64,000 nt of DNA from Adiantum capillus-veneris (lineage: Eukaryota > Streptophyta > Polypodiopsida > Polypodiales > Pteridaceae), in the NCBI GenBank assembly GCA_014529385.2, contig CM043971.1:84026340-84090339 (forward strand), written 5' to 3'. The translations under genes and the position numbers were made by a program. This document shows, one piece after another, positions 43,457-52,797 of this stretch. The notes beneath the pieces were generated by a model. The model ran no database searches, was not told the DNA's origin, and saw only the letters and a list, made by a program, of their open reading frames with translations. Within the stretch, counting starts at the first letter, position 1. The number at the start of each line of letters is the position of its first letter.

Positions 43457-44400
43457 TCATGTAGTGGCCATCTCCTGTGCACTAGAGGCTACCATTGCAG
43501 TGGATGTTTTGGGCATATCCACAATAGGAGCAGGAGTTTGAGTCACCCGCACTTCTGGCACTTCCTGACTCTGAGTTTGTGACAGGGGTGGTGCAGTACC
43601 TGGTACTACAAATCTATCATCTTCAAAATGACACAGAGGGTGCAGAGTGAGAGGAAAAACTTCTCTCAGTGGAAACACCAGCGTCAATAGCTGGCCGACT
43701 TTCGTGTTTGTTGGGGTGTTTCTCCCCATTTGTGCTACGACTTGTTGGCACTCTGCAAGCAACCTCTCTCTGACAATCGCTGCCCACGCGACTGGCCCAA
43801 AGTTGGCCGAATGCAAAACATTTTGTGCTTTGGGCGAGATTGTGTAAGTTTTGGCTTGCAACCAAATTGCCTCAAGAAACCAGCGATAGGCATCCCTTGT
43901 CGCTGTATCTGTAAGCCCTGAAAGCTTATACTCTCCTTTAACTTTCAAGCCAAACTCCTGTTCAACCTCTACAGCAGGGATCACATGGGATGCTCCCACC
44001 ACGCCATCACTGGGAAAACAATAGCATCTTGAAATTCTCTCGGCTGTCAGAGATGGATTTGCTGGTTATTAATCTGCACCATGTCCTCAGTAGTAGCGAG
44101 TTGCTCAATCAACATTGTGGCCTGTGGGTGGACAGGTATTCCTTGCCAATCCAGGGTGGCAAACACTCGCAGGTGCAAATCTTGCAGCCAAGCATCCACT
44201 CTGCGAAGCGCTAGCTATTGCACTGGAGTGAAGGGAATGCATTGCAACAGAGAAGCCGTCATGGTGACGAAGAGACACCGAAGCAGCAAGAGATGAGGCA
44301 GGAGCACCTTGCGAGAGTGATGCAAAAACCATGAGGTTAGTACAAAGTATTGACTGCATGCACTAAACCCCTCAAAAAGAGTTCTCAAAATAGGGTGTGC
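43457..44400 (-). pseudogene. Extra ORF downstream of integrase in the reverse element
   Basis: The main open piece (44002-43457, about 181 codons from a GTG; no ATG start) contains VEVEQEFGLKVKGEYKLSGL, RDAYRWFLEAIWLQAKTYTI, PVAWAAIVRERLLAECQQVV and a Pro/Thr-rich tail (SQTQSQEVPEVRVTQTPAP). An upstream piece in another frame (about 44210-44060) reads LHLRVFATLDWQGIPVHPQA then LIEQLATTEDMVQINNQQ, so the original protein was probably larger than 230 residues. No signal peptide or membrane helix is evident, so it does not look like an envelope gene. It resembles nothing I can name. Confidence 0.5.
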
Positions 44401-44759
44401 CAGGTGTCGCAATCATCATTGCCCTTTTCCCTCTCTCCAAGATTGCATGCAAAACAATTCCCAATCATGATTAAGGCGGCTTCAGTCTCTTGTACTACAG
44501 CAAAGGGACACTGAATCGAGGTAGGTAAAAAATAATGGCGTAATTGAAATCCATTCACCGGCACAGAAATCACCTCCCCCCGCAAATCCGCCAAGTAAAA
44601 AGAAGTGGGCCCGCATGCTTTAAAAATCCAGAATGGTCCCGACCATCGTAATTTTAGCTTCCCAGGCATTTTCCCAAGAGGAGAATTAAATACTAGGACC
44701 AACTATCCCTGTAAAAATTATCGTGCTTTAGGACGATCGAGCCATTTCTTTCTCCTGGA
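44385..44759 (-). pseudogene. Integrase C-terminal GPY/F module (reverse element)
   Basis: On the minus strand: LVFNSPLGKMPGKLKLRWSG, then GPFWIFKACGPTSFYLADLR and VPVNGFQLRHYF. The W-x-GPF motif followed by short strands and an 'N-G-x-x-L-(R/K)-x-Y' ending is the GPY/F module of Ty3/gypsy integrases. It joins the integrase core in the same sense after stops at about 44757, 44715 and 44706. Confidence 0.82.
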
Positions 44760-45693
44760 CTACAGATCTTGCAACACCACAAAACTGCACAATCTCTTTT
44801 CATCTAATTTCTGCAAAACATCCAATCGATAAATTATAGAATCTTCCGGAAGAAGCTTATCCGCAATCGGCATCCGCAAACTCGGAACCACATGCTCCAC
44901 TGGGGTAATTGCCTCCATACCAAATGCCAATTTGAAAGGAGTCAATCCTGTTGCCACTTTATAAGCTGTCCGATACGCCCATAATGCTGAAGGAAGTTTC
45001 ACATCCCAATCCGTTCTATGCACATTCACTAACTTTGTTAGAATACGAACCAATTTCTTATTAGCGGATTCTGCCTTTCCATTCGCCTGAGGGTAATATG
45101 GAGAAGATTTCCTATGCAATACAAAGTAAAACCGTAGCGTTCTCTCCATCACCTTATTCAAAAAATGGCTACCCGGATCACTAACCAGCAGGGCAACCAT
45201 ATTTGGAAAAAACATCCTTATATAAACACCCAGCCACAAAAACTGCAGTATTATCTTTCAAAGGCCATGCCTCCACCCATTTGGTAGCATAATCCATGGC
45301 TGTCAAAATATACTTATGACCCGTGTGAGATGCCACTGGTTTAAAAGGCCCAATAAAATCCAATCCCCACTTTTGAAAGGGTTCAAAAGGCAATACCGGC
45401 TGAAAAGGCATTCTGGACATTTTAGTGGGTTTTCCCAGCCGTCCGTGACACACATCACACTGTTGCACATAACTTCTTGCATCCTGAAACAATGTAGGCC
45501 ACCATAATCCTGATTGTAGAACTTTCCTAGCCGTGATCAAGGCTGCAAAATGGCCCCCTACAATGCCGGTATGGACTTCCTCCAAAATCGCTTCTTGTTC
45601 TTGTGGCAAAACACATCGAAGCAAAAACTCCGCAACCGTGCGATAATAGAGCTTCCCCATAATAATATAAAAATTCTTGCTTCTGATAGCCAT
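44760..45693 (-). pseudogene. Integrase zinc and catalytic domains (reverse element)
   Basis: The HHCC region is VHTGIVGGHFAALITARKVL then CDVCHGR. The catalytic core has FQKWGLDFIGPFKPV (first Asp), LVSDPGSHFLNKVMER (second Asp) and YYPQANGKAESANKKL (Glu), a D-D-35-E layout. A frameshift near 45185 separates the first Asp (45693-45181 piece) from the second (45239-44760 piece). The core ends with LWAYRTAYKVATGLTPFKLA, standard for plant Ty3/gypsy. Confidence 0.9.
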
Positions 45694-45884
45694 CCGTTTC
45701 TATTAATGACTTGACAAGAATGAAGGCATTTCTCCACTGTTTAGAAAATGAAACATCTCCTCATACCAAGTCCATGGAATGCTGGGTATGGCCCTAGGTT
45801 GTTGTGTAACTATCATATCATTCGCAACAGCTCCAGTTAAAAACAAATGCATCCGGAAATTCATCAACTACCCCCGTCGATGGC

Positions 45885-46304
45885 TCACCGGAATCTAACC
45901 TTGATAGGTAGTCAGCCACCGCATGCTGAGCTCCTGGACGATGTATGAACTCAAAATCGAATTCCTGTCAACAAGAGCACCCATTTGGCCAATCTGCTTG
46001 TCAAGGTCTACTGGCGCACCAGATGTAAAAGAGCCGAGTGATCCACATGAAAGAAAAATCGACGGCCCAACAGATAATGTCGAAATTTTCTTACTGAATA
46101 GATCATCCCTAAACATTCTCTTTCTGTCACTGAATAATTCATTTCTGCGGATGATAATCTTCTACTGGCGTAATAGACAGGTCGGAACCACCCTTGACTT
46201 TGTTCCTGCATCAGTACACTGCCAATGGCCCAGTCCGAAGCATCCATGAATACATGAAAATCCTGACTCCAATTTGGAGGAATCATAATCGGACCTTTGG
46301 ACAT
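45885..46304 (-). pseudogene. RNase H (reverse element)
   Basis: It begins MSKGPIMIPPNW then FHVFMDASDWAIGSVLMQ (first catalytic Asp), PVYYASRRLSSAEMNYSVTE (Glu in VTERE), VDHSALLHL (Asp), and after TAG continues to EFDFEFIHRPGAQHAVADYL (last Asp). Two in-frame stops lie after 46008. It is contiguous in frame with RT, separated by one TAG at about 46305. Confidence 0.85.
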
Positions 46305-47360
46305 CTAAAGTTTTAATCTCCGAAAAGCTAGATCACATGAATCCTCCGTCCATTCGAAATCCTTAGAATGTGTTGCCTGATTAATAGGGATCGCCAAATG
46401 TGCGACAAACCTCAAATGCCTCCCATGCCAACGAGCTTGACCCAGAAAGGCTTGACACTGCTTCTGATTCATTGATGGAGGTGCATCCATAATTGCGGCT
46501 ATTTTATCCGGATCCACGGAGATGCCACCCTCAAATATTATATGACCCAATAACCTTCCACTTCTTACTGCAAATGCACATTTGAGAAGATTTAAACTGA
46601 ATTTTACCTCTTGATATTTCATAGAACATAACCGCAATTGTTTCAAATGCTCCAATTGTGCTCCAAAAACACTGAGATCATCCAAAAAAACCCGCATAAA
46701 ATCTCTCAAATAGGGATAAAAAATTTGAAACATATCCCTTTGAAAAGTTGAGGGCGCATTCCTTAATCCAAACCACATCACTATGCATGCAAAAACGCCC
46801 CATGCTGTGATAAAGGTTGTTTTAGGCTGATCTCGCAACGCCATTCTAATTTGTTTATATCCACTAAACCCATCCAGAAAATTATACATCTCATGCCCTG
46901 CCACATCATTCAAAATAGAATCCAAAAATGGAAGAGGAAAGGGATCTGGAACTGTAGCTGCATTTAGCTTCTGATAATCCACACAGATTCGAATTTGCTT
47001 GTTTTTTTTTGGTACCACCACAATGGGAGAAATCCACTCATGATTATCAATAGGGGTAATAAAACCCACTTCCAAAAAACGATCAATTTCCACCTTAACT
47101 TGCTTTGCCACATTCGGATTCATCCTATAAGAATGCTGCTTCACTGGCACCGCATCCAGTTTCAGGTTAATAGTATGCTGATAAAACTTTGGATCCAATC
47201 CTTTCATATCTGCATATTCCCATGCGAAAAAATCTTTAAACTCTATCAGTAAGCCAATCAAGTCTCCTCGGAAACTTGCCTCAAGCTGCTTATTAATATA
47301 AATGGGATGAGATGCCGCTTGTTCGCCTAGAAAGACTTGCTCCAATTCATCTTCCTTCAC
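46305..47360 (-). pseudogene. Reverse transcriptase (reverse element)
   Basis: An open run of about 350 codons. It includes EVGFITPIDNHEWISPIVVV, VDYQKLNAATVPDPFPLPF, FITAWGVFACIVMWFGLRNA, PSTFQR and the catalytic box MRVFLDDLSVFG (FLDD form). Upstream linker text (47570-47361) reads LVSLYLADIFMILEGKSLG in a neighbouring frame and has a TAA, so pol is not functional. It ends with the RT connection (NQATHSKDFEWTED). Confidence 0.92.
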
Positions 47361-49325
47361 ACGTGTAATTTCCCCATCTGTGCTTCAAACGCACGTTCCT
47401 GCTTAATAATCTCCTCCAATGATTCGGGACTAGGCCAAGCTTTCTGTTGCATCCCTGTCTTGGGTGAAACTCCTGTAGCCCCGAGAGATTTCCCCTCCAG
47501 AATCATAAAAATGTCGGCGAGGTACAAGGAAACTAAATCCGGGTTAGCCTTAAAAAATTGTTCCTCTTAATCTTCTTCTAATCCTTCCACCATATTGACT
47601 ATTTTTGCTATTGATAGCCGTTTTTCGGCTCTCTGTAATTGCCATAGTGAGTTATCTCACCCTATCAAATCACTCAAACACTGTGGTTACCCTCACCCTT
47701 TCACTGTATATAGGTGCGTGTGAGTTAGGGGACTTTTCCCATATCTCCTTACTGAAATAACAAACCCTCAATTAGCTAGTCATGGGGCTAGTTGAGCCAA
47801 AAAAATAAAAAATATAAAAAATATAAGTATATTATGGCCCATGCGTATGTAAATATTTCTTTGTATATAGGGCCTAAATAAAAGCTTTTTTCATAATTAT
47901 TTTGGTATTTATTTAAATATTTCTACCTAGGTGTGTGTTATTTATGCTCTGTACATTGCCTCACCATTACCACAATTTTTCTTACCATTTTTCATACTCT
48001 TTATTCCATACAGAAATATTTTCATGTAAGCTTCTCCTATATTTGGTGTAACTCCACCCCAACAAAAATCCAAAAAAACTAGTTTTATTTATGTGTATAT
48101 TTTTTCACTATTGTGATTTTTCCCTTCCTACATCTATTTTGGTTTTTCCTAAAAAATTAGAACACCAAAAATATTTATCTTTTTATGGTAGCCTCATAAT
48201 GAGAGAGATTTATTTTGACCCCTTTATATTTTTTCCACTTATATTATTTATATTTGACATGTACATATTTTTTAGACCAATCAATATTTGATTTTCTTAG
48301 TGGTACTATTCACTTATATCATGATCTCAACAATATCTTCAATTATAGACCTACCAAATAAGGTCAATGGTAGGTGGCATGCATACATGCACTATGGAGG
48401 GCTCACTCTTGGAGGTGTTCAAAAGAATCATCCAAAGAAGGACCCCACAAGGACCTTGTGCAGTGGAAAAAAACGGTCGGTTTTACTGAAGTTTTAAAGA
48501 TCACTTGCTCTCTGAATTTGAAAAGGTGATACAGACAAAAGTTGTAGCTCGTGGGCTGAACTTTTGCCTCAAATTTTTTCATATTTTTTTGAGCTACGAG
48601 ATGTGAGCTATGATTTTATTAGTGGACCCCAGTTTTCCCATGCTATGCAGCCACACTCTCTCTTCCACTTTATCATTTTCCTCTTTCACACACACTTCTC
48701 CACTCATCATCCCCACCTCTCTCACCACTCCTCTCTGCACCCTACTCACCTTCTCCTCAACCTTGAAGAATAAGAGAAACCATGGTGAACTCATACCTCC
48801 CACACACAATTCCATTCCAAAATTGACCACCTAGTCTCATTTTTCCTCCTCCAAATTACCCATATCTATCAAAAAAACCACAAAATTCAGCCTCTTCTCT
48901 TAAAAGACAGCATCATGGTGGTTGATTACTCAGCTTCAATTACCTTGTCTCTCAAGGAAGGTCAAGAGTGGAGAAAAAATGTAGCGTCAAAGCTAGTGGA
49001 CCGTCAACAAGCGTCAAAATTGGCCCTACTCAAGACACTTGGAGCATCAACCTTGTAAGAAATCCACCTTTTCTTACCTCTTAAGAGTTTTTCTTCCTTA
49101 TTTGTATCCTACATGGATACTCCCATTGTAAAGATCCAATTCCATTTGTAAATTAATACTAACTCTACTAACACTAACCCACTATGAAAAGTCCTATCAC
49201 CTCCATTTCTCTCCTCTCTCTTTCCCCACCAACTTCTTGATAATTCCAAGTAAAAGAAATTAGATAAATTGCTGAAAATCTAACCCAACCATGGTTAGAG
49301 GAGTAACCCTAGCCTTGAAAATTGC

Positions 49326-49332
49326 TATAAAA
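49326..49332 (+). promoter_or_regulatory. LTR TATA box of unit A
   Basis: TATAAAA followed by GGAGGGTGTAGCTAGCAC, conserved in the second LTR at 57714. Transcription of the element should begin about 30 bp downstream. Confidence 0.75.
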
Positions 49333-49842
49333 GGAGGGTGTAGCTAGCACAAAAAGGGGGAGAAGAAAGAGCACTATGCTATAGCTTGAGAAGCCAAGCT
49401 CAACCTCTTGAGAAGGAGCTCTTGAGTGGAATCTCATTGGCATTAGGCATATGTATGTGTTGTGTTAGGGGGGATTAGCAAGGGAACTCTATGCCATTGT
49501 AAGAGAGAGTAATCATTAAATTGAGAGTAGGAAATCTATCATTTCTCCTACTAGAGTAAGCCCAACATTTGCTGAATCAAGGAGGGTGAATTTGGACTAA
49601 GCATGGATACCTTGTCTCCCTTCCAACGTGAAGTCATGGACAATAATGATGTGTAAGTGTCTTGGTGTTTTATTTAAGTTCTTAATAGCTTGTCTCCGCG
49701 TATTGTTATCAATTTAGCCATAAATCCCACATGCTGTAAGAGGGCGACAGGGTGGAGAGGACTCCCCTGGCCTTAAGACAGTGATTGGGGTGGCTTTTTG
49801 TTTGCTTGATCATTAACGATACACTTCAAAGCAGCCCGAGCA

Positions 49843-49847
<5 letters not shown>

Positions 49848-49919
<72 letters not shown>
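49848..49919 (+). repeat. (CT)n microsatellite in LTR A
   Basis: About 36 CT units in the transcribed part of the LTR. The partner LTR has a shorter run at 58384-58447. Confidence 0.96.
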
Positions 49920-49922
<3 letters not shown>

Positions 49923-50185
49923 TTTTAGTGTGTGAAAGTGTTCCATTGGTGTTAGGGTTAGTGTAAATTCCTTGCTTGTTTGTGGGTTGCTTTAACGATT
50001 CTCCTCTTTTGCGTCCTAGTTCGCTCTAAAACTAGGTGGTGCCCCTTGTGTAGTTGGGATTTGGCTGTGGGTTTGTTGTTTTGGTTTGTGTTGTGTTTTG
50101 TCCCAGCCCCATTGAGCAGCACGGGAGCCTTGAAGGGTGTCTAGAGGTTGCTCTTCTTGTTGCCCGCCCCGGACCGCCTCTATTT

Positions 50186-50203
50186 TGGTGCCCCCACGGA
50201 GGA
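50186..50203 (+). promoter_or_regulatory. PBS of unit A
   Basis: TGGTGCCCCCACGGAGGA sits where E1 has TGGTGCTTCCACTGAGGA, directly after the LTR end. The matching tRNA is not assigned. Confidence 0.65.
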
Positions 50204-50258
50204 CAAGCTTGTGTATGTTTTGTGAAGGCTCAACCTTTAGCATAATCAAGTAGCTTGC

Positions 50259-50471
50259 ATGAATCACGAGAATTTGTATGATCCCTTCATTCCCATTGCA
50301 AGGCAAAAGGTACACATAGTTGTTAGTACTAAGTTGCAATTTCAGCGAGTAATTCGTAGAATTTTAGGTCCTCTTAGGTTGGTAGAGATAAACGCATCAG
50401 CAAATCCTTTTATTTTGCCTCTCATTAGGTACGACCTTAGTTTGGACGTCTATATTTTTGTTTTGTTTTAA
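50259..50471 (+). CDS. First small pre-gag ORF, paralogue of the second
   Basis: 70 codons from ATG 50259 to TAA 50469, starting MNHENLYDPFIPIARQ. Its second half aligns with the ORF 22 bases downstream: VHIVVSTKLQFQR versus VNIAISRKIHFQQ; INASANPFILPLIRYD versus LASPNPVILPLIDYH; and VYIFVLF versus VNIFILL. The pair therefore looks like an internal duplication. In unit B the copy is frameshifted by a deletion of about 19 bp. No known family is recognised. Confidence 0.6.
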   Translation: MNHENLYDPFIPIARQKVHIVVSTKLQFQRVIRRILGPLRLVEINASANPFILPLIRYDLSLDVYIFVLF

Positions 50472-50492
50472 AAATTAGGTCATGCATAGACC

Positions 50493-50711
50493 ATGGATAA
50501 TGTCCCAGGAATACAGGTTTTTTCCTTTCATTTCACTCCACACATTAGAGTAAACATTGCAATTAGTAGAAAAATCCATTTTCAACAACGTATGGTATTC
50601 ATGTTTGGTGCCCAAAGAGTAGGAGAAATTCTCGCATCACCAAACCCTGTCATTCTACCTCTTATTGATTATCATAGGTCATTTGATGTGAATATTTTTA
50701 TTTTGTTGTAG
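50493..50711 (+). CDS. Second small pre-gag ORF, conserved across units
   Basis: 72 codons from ATG 50493 to TAG 50709, starting MDNVPGIQVFSFHFTP. It is intact here and in unit B (59002) and has a clear homologue in E1 (28928), with shared phrases RKI, FGA, GEIL.SPNP.IL and IFIL. It ends 84 bases before the gag ATG at 50796. A short basic middle (RKIHFQQRMVFMF) and a hydrophobic end are visible; no zinc or protease motif. Conservation of frame across three copies whose gag-pol is decayed supports a real protein. Function unknown. Confidence 0.72.
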   Translation: MDNVPGIQVFSFHFTPHIRVNIAISRKIHFQQRMVFMFGAQRVGEILASPNPVILPLIDYHRSFDVNIFILL

Positions 50712-50795
50712 AATAGATTGCAATTTAGAAAATATTATTGTGTAAATCTTCTAAAGAAAGAAAAAACAAAAACGCGTCACTTTGAAATCAATTCA

Positions 50796-51836
50796 ATGGA
50801 GAGCCAACGCCAAATGTCTGGATATCCTCTTTTCTTTGGAGAGCCTGAAGAGGATGCAGAATTATTTCTAGCGAATTTCAAGATGTCTTGCCGTATCAAG
50901 AGGATAGTAGCTGATCAAGAACGTGTAGAAATGTTTGAGGTGGTCCTTAGGAAAGATGCTAGCACTTGGTTTGACTCTTTGCCTGAGGAAGTTAAAGGGA
51001 ATTACACGGAAGTTTTGAATCGTTTCAAGAAATACTTCTTTGATCCCCAAAACACTCAAAAATTATGGCAAGACATTGTTTCTCATAAGCAAAAAGACTT
51101 AGATGACTACTACTTGTACAAGCAAGAGTTTCTACGTCTTTGGGCTCTATGGATACGAAATGTTGCTAACCCTGGTGATGGTGCAGAATTTTTAAAGAAG
51201 GAGAGGTTCATAGCCGAGCTCTTTCCTGAGCTTAAGGAAAACGTTGAGACGGGTGCACCTGCTACTTTTGATGCAGCTGAAACTAGGGCTACTGAGAAGT
51301 ATAGGAAACTCAAGTGCTTAAGGGGAGAGGTTCCAATAGAAGGTCTTAGACCCAAAGGTAAGTCACAAGCATCAACATCTAGGGAGCTTCCTGAGGTAAC
51401 GACTGAAGTGATTGAGAAGTTAAATGAATCTTTAAGCAGCCTGTCAATTCACCTTGCACAAGCTGTAGGTCCAAAGGGACAAGCAAAGAAGTTAGAAGAG
51501 AGAGAGCCACGAACTAGGAGAGTCTTGCAATGTTGGAATTGCGGAGATTCTGGACATGGGATGTATAATTGTCCTTGGCCCCGTGGAGAGCCAGGGAGAC
51601 CTAACTTGAATTACCCAGTGATGAATGCAGGAGAAGGAGCTGGTCAACAACCAAGGCTTCTACAAAGGCCAAATGGACCAACACCACCTCCACAAGGGGT
51701 AGAAGGAGTTCCACCTTTGCCAGATCCAAATGTGCATGTGGTAGAGGTGACAAATTCAAATGAGGTTGACATGGAAGCCAATGGCATTAAGCGTGGCCGA
51801 GGAAAAGGTAAAGAGAAAGAAGGAGTCACATCATAG
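50796..51836 (+). CDS. gag of unit A
   Basis: I choose ATG 50796 (MESQRQMSGYPLFFGEP); the frame upstream to 50718 has no ATG. The Gag core reads ELFLANFKMSCRIKRIV, MFEVVLRKDASTWFDSLPEE, FKKYFFDPQNTQKLWQDI, YYLYKQEFLRLW and FLKKERFIAELFPELKENV. The CCHC knuckle CWNCGDSGHGMYNCP is near 51531-51575, followed by a Pro-rich part. The frame stops at TAG 51834, and the next frame (protease) is in phase; unit B has CAG at this codon. So gag and protease were probably one continuous frame, or are joined by stop readthrough. Confidence 0.9.
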   Translation: MESQRQMSGYPLFFGEPEEDAELFLANFKMSCRIKRIVADQERVEMFEVVLRKDASTWFDSLPEEVKGNYTEVLNRFKKYFFDPQNTQKLWQDIVSHKQKDLDDYYLYKQEFLRLWALWIRNVANPGDGAEFLKKERFIAELFPELKENVETGAPATFDAAETRATEKYRKLKCLRGEVPIEGLRPKGKSQASTSRELPEVTTEVIEKLNESLSSLSIHLAQAVGPKGQAKKLEEREPRTRRVLQCWNCGDSGHGMYNCPWPRGEPGRPNLNYPVMNAGEGAGQQPRLLQRPNGPTPPPQGVEGVPPLPDPNVHVVEVTNSNEVDMEANGIKRGRGKGKEKEGVTS

Positions 51837-51947
51837 AGTGACCATGGACAAGGCAAGAAGGCAAAGGAAACCAAGGAAACCAAGAGGACTCGACGTCGTA
51901 TCAACCTCCAAGACTTCCCTCTTGGACATGGTATAGCTCCGTACAAC

Positions 51948-52797
51948 TTGTTGGAAGACATGAGAGGTAAGGGTCCTGATATTTCATGGCCTCAATTTCT
52001 TGCATTATGTCCACAAGTTAGGAGGGATTTAACAAGGGCAGTTAGCACTAGGAGAAAGGTAAAAGAGAGTGTGCTTGTTGTAAAAATTGCACAAGCTGAA
52101 ATGAATGAGGACATTACACCGGTGCTAGACTCTTACATCAAAGGAAGATTGGTTAGGAAAGGTCTAGTGGATGGGGGTGCACAAATTTGCATCATGACAG
52201 AGGGACTCATGCAAGGACTAGGCATGCACATCCAGGAGACACCTAAAATCAAAGTCAAGATGGCAAACAATAGCAAGGCTAGGTGTGTAGGCATTTGTAA
52301 AAATGTCTTGGTAGAGGCCTTTGGCATTAAGAAAGCGGTGGATTTTTATGTTATGTCGACCAAGGGAAGTGGTTATCCATTTATCCTAGGAAGACCATGG
52401 CTAATGAAAATGCAAGCTTTGCAGGATTGGGAGAGTGGGAAATTAATTTGCAGGAATGACAATCATAAGAAGGTTGTCTTTGACATGAAGGAGCAACGCC
52501 AAGAGGAGCTCCATGAAGAATCATCTCAAAGTGAGACGGAAGAAGGTTGGACCGATAGCACTTCAGAAGAAGAAAGGAGCGGCAGCATTACTGAAGAGGA
52601 GTCTTCCATGGAAGTCATGGGGGTAAGGTTTAAGCCAGGCAACCAAGAGACCTCTTGTCAAGGCTTGGAGGAGGTAGGTCCTCAAGACAACGAAGGTGTT
52701 CAAGATGAAGGGATGCTGGAAGGTATGCTATCAACAACACTTACAAAGGATGAAAGAGAGGAGTTCAAATGTGTGCTAAGGAAGTTTCCTAGGCTTT
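51948..52797 (+). pseudogene. Aspartic protease of unit A
   Basis: Same phase as gag. The protease active site is VRKGLVDGGAQICIMTEGL (DGG instead of D-T/S-G, a variant known in plant Tat elements), and the conserved end is GSGYPFILGRPWLMKMQ. An acidic Ser/Glu-rich linker follows (SQSETEEGWTDSTSEEERSG), then REEFKCVLRKFPRLFAKDG. At 52797-52800 the reading moves to another phase because the segment before RT is deleted. That lesion is identical in unit B. Confidence 0.88.

Larger units (their letters stand above)
43138..47611 (-). mobile_element. Reverse Ty3/gypsy element, split by unit A
   Basis: Minus-strand order from 47611 downward: protease-RT linker, RT, RNase H, integrase, GPY/F module, then an extra ORF. 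It has a single RNase H (ending HRPGAQHAVADYLSRLD), unlike the Tat-like units. Its 5' half (LTR, gag, protease) is absent because the forward unit A begins at 47612. The missing part may lie beyond 64000. Stops and two or three frameshifts break pol. No LTR was identified at the 3' side. Confidence 0.85.
47612..50181 (+). repeat. LTR of unit A
   Basis: It starts TGATAGCCGTTTTTCGG and ends about 50181 just before the PBS; length is about 2570 bp. It matches 56000-58709 closely. The main difference is about 150 bp missing here between 49800 and 49805 relative to 58189-58342. It contains a TATA box and a CT microsatellite. Confidence 0.9.

Noticed and set aside
43623-44359. Forward and reverse small ORFs overlapping the extra reverse ORF
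   Set aside because: They are shadow frames; only the minus-strand frame 44002-43457 shows consistent protein-like composition.
48091-48834. Open frames within LTR A (and the same at 56479-57222)
   Set aside because: They lie in U3 of the LTR, overlap on both strands, and have no domain; they are chance frames duplicated with the LTR.
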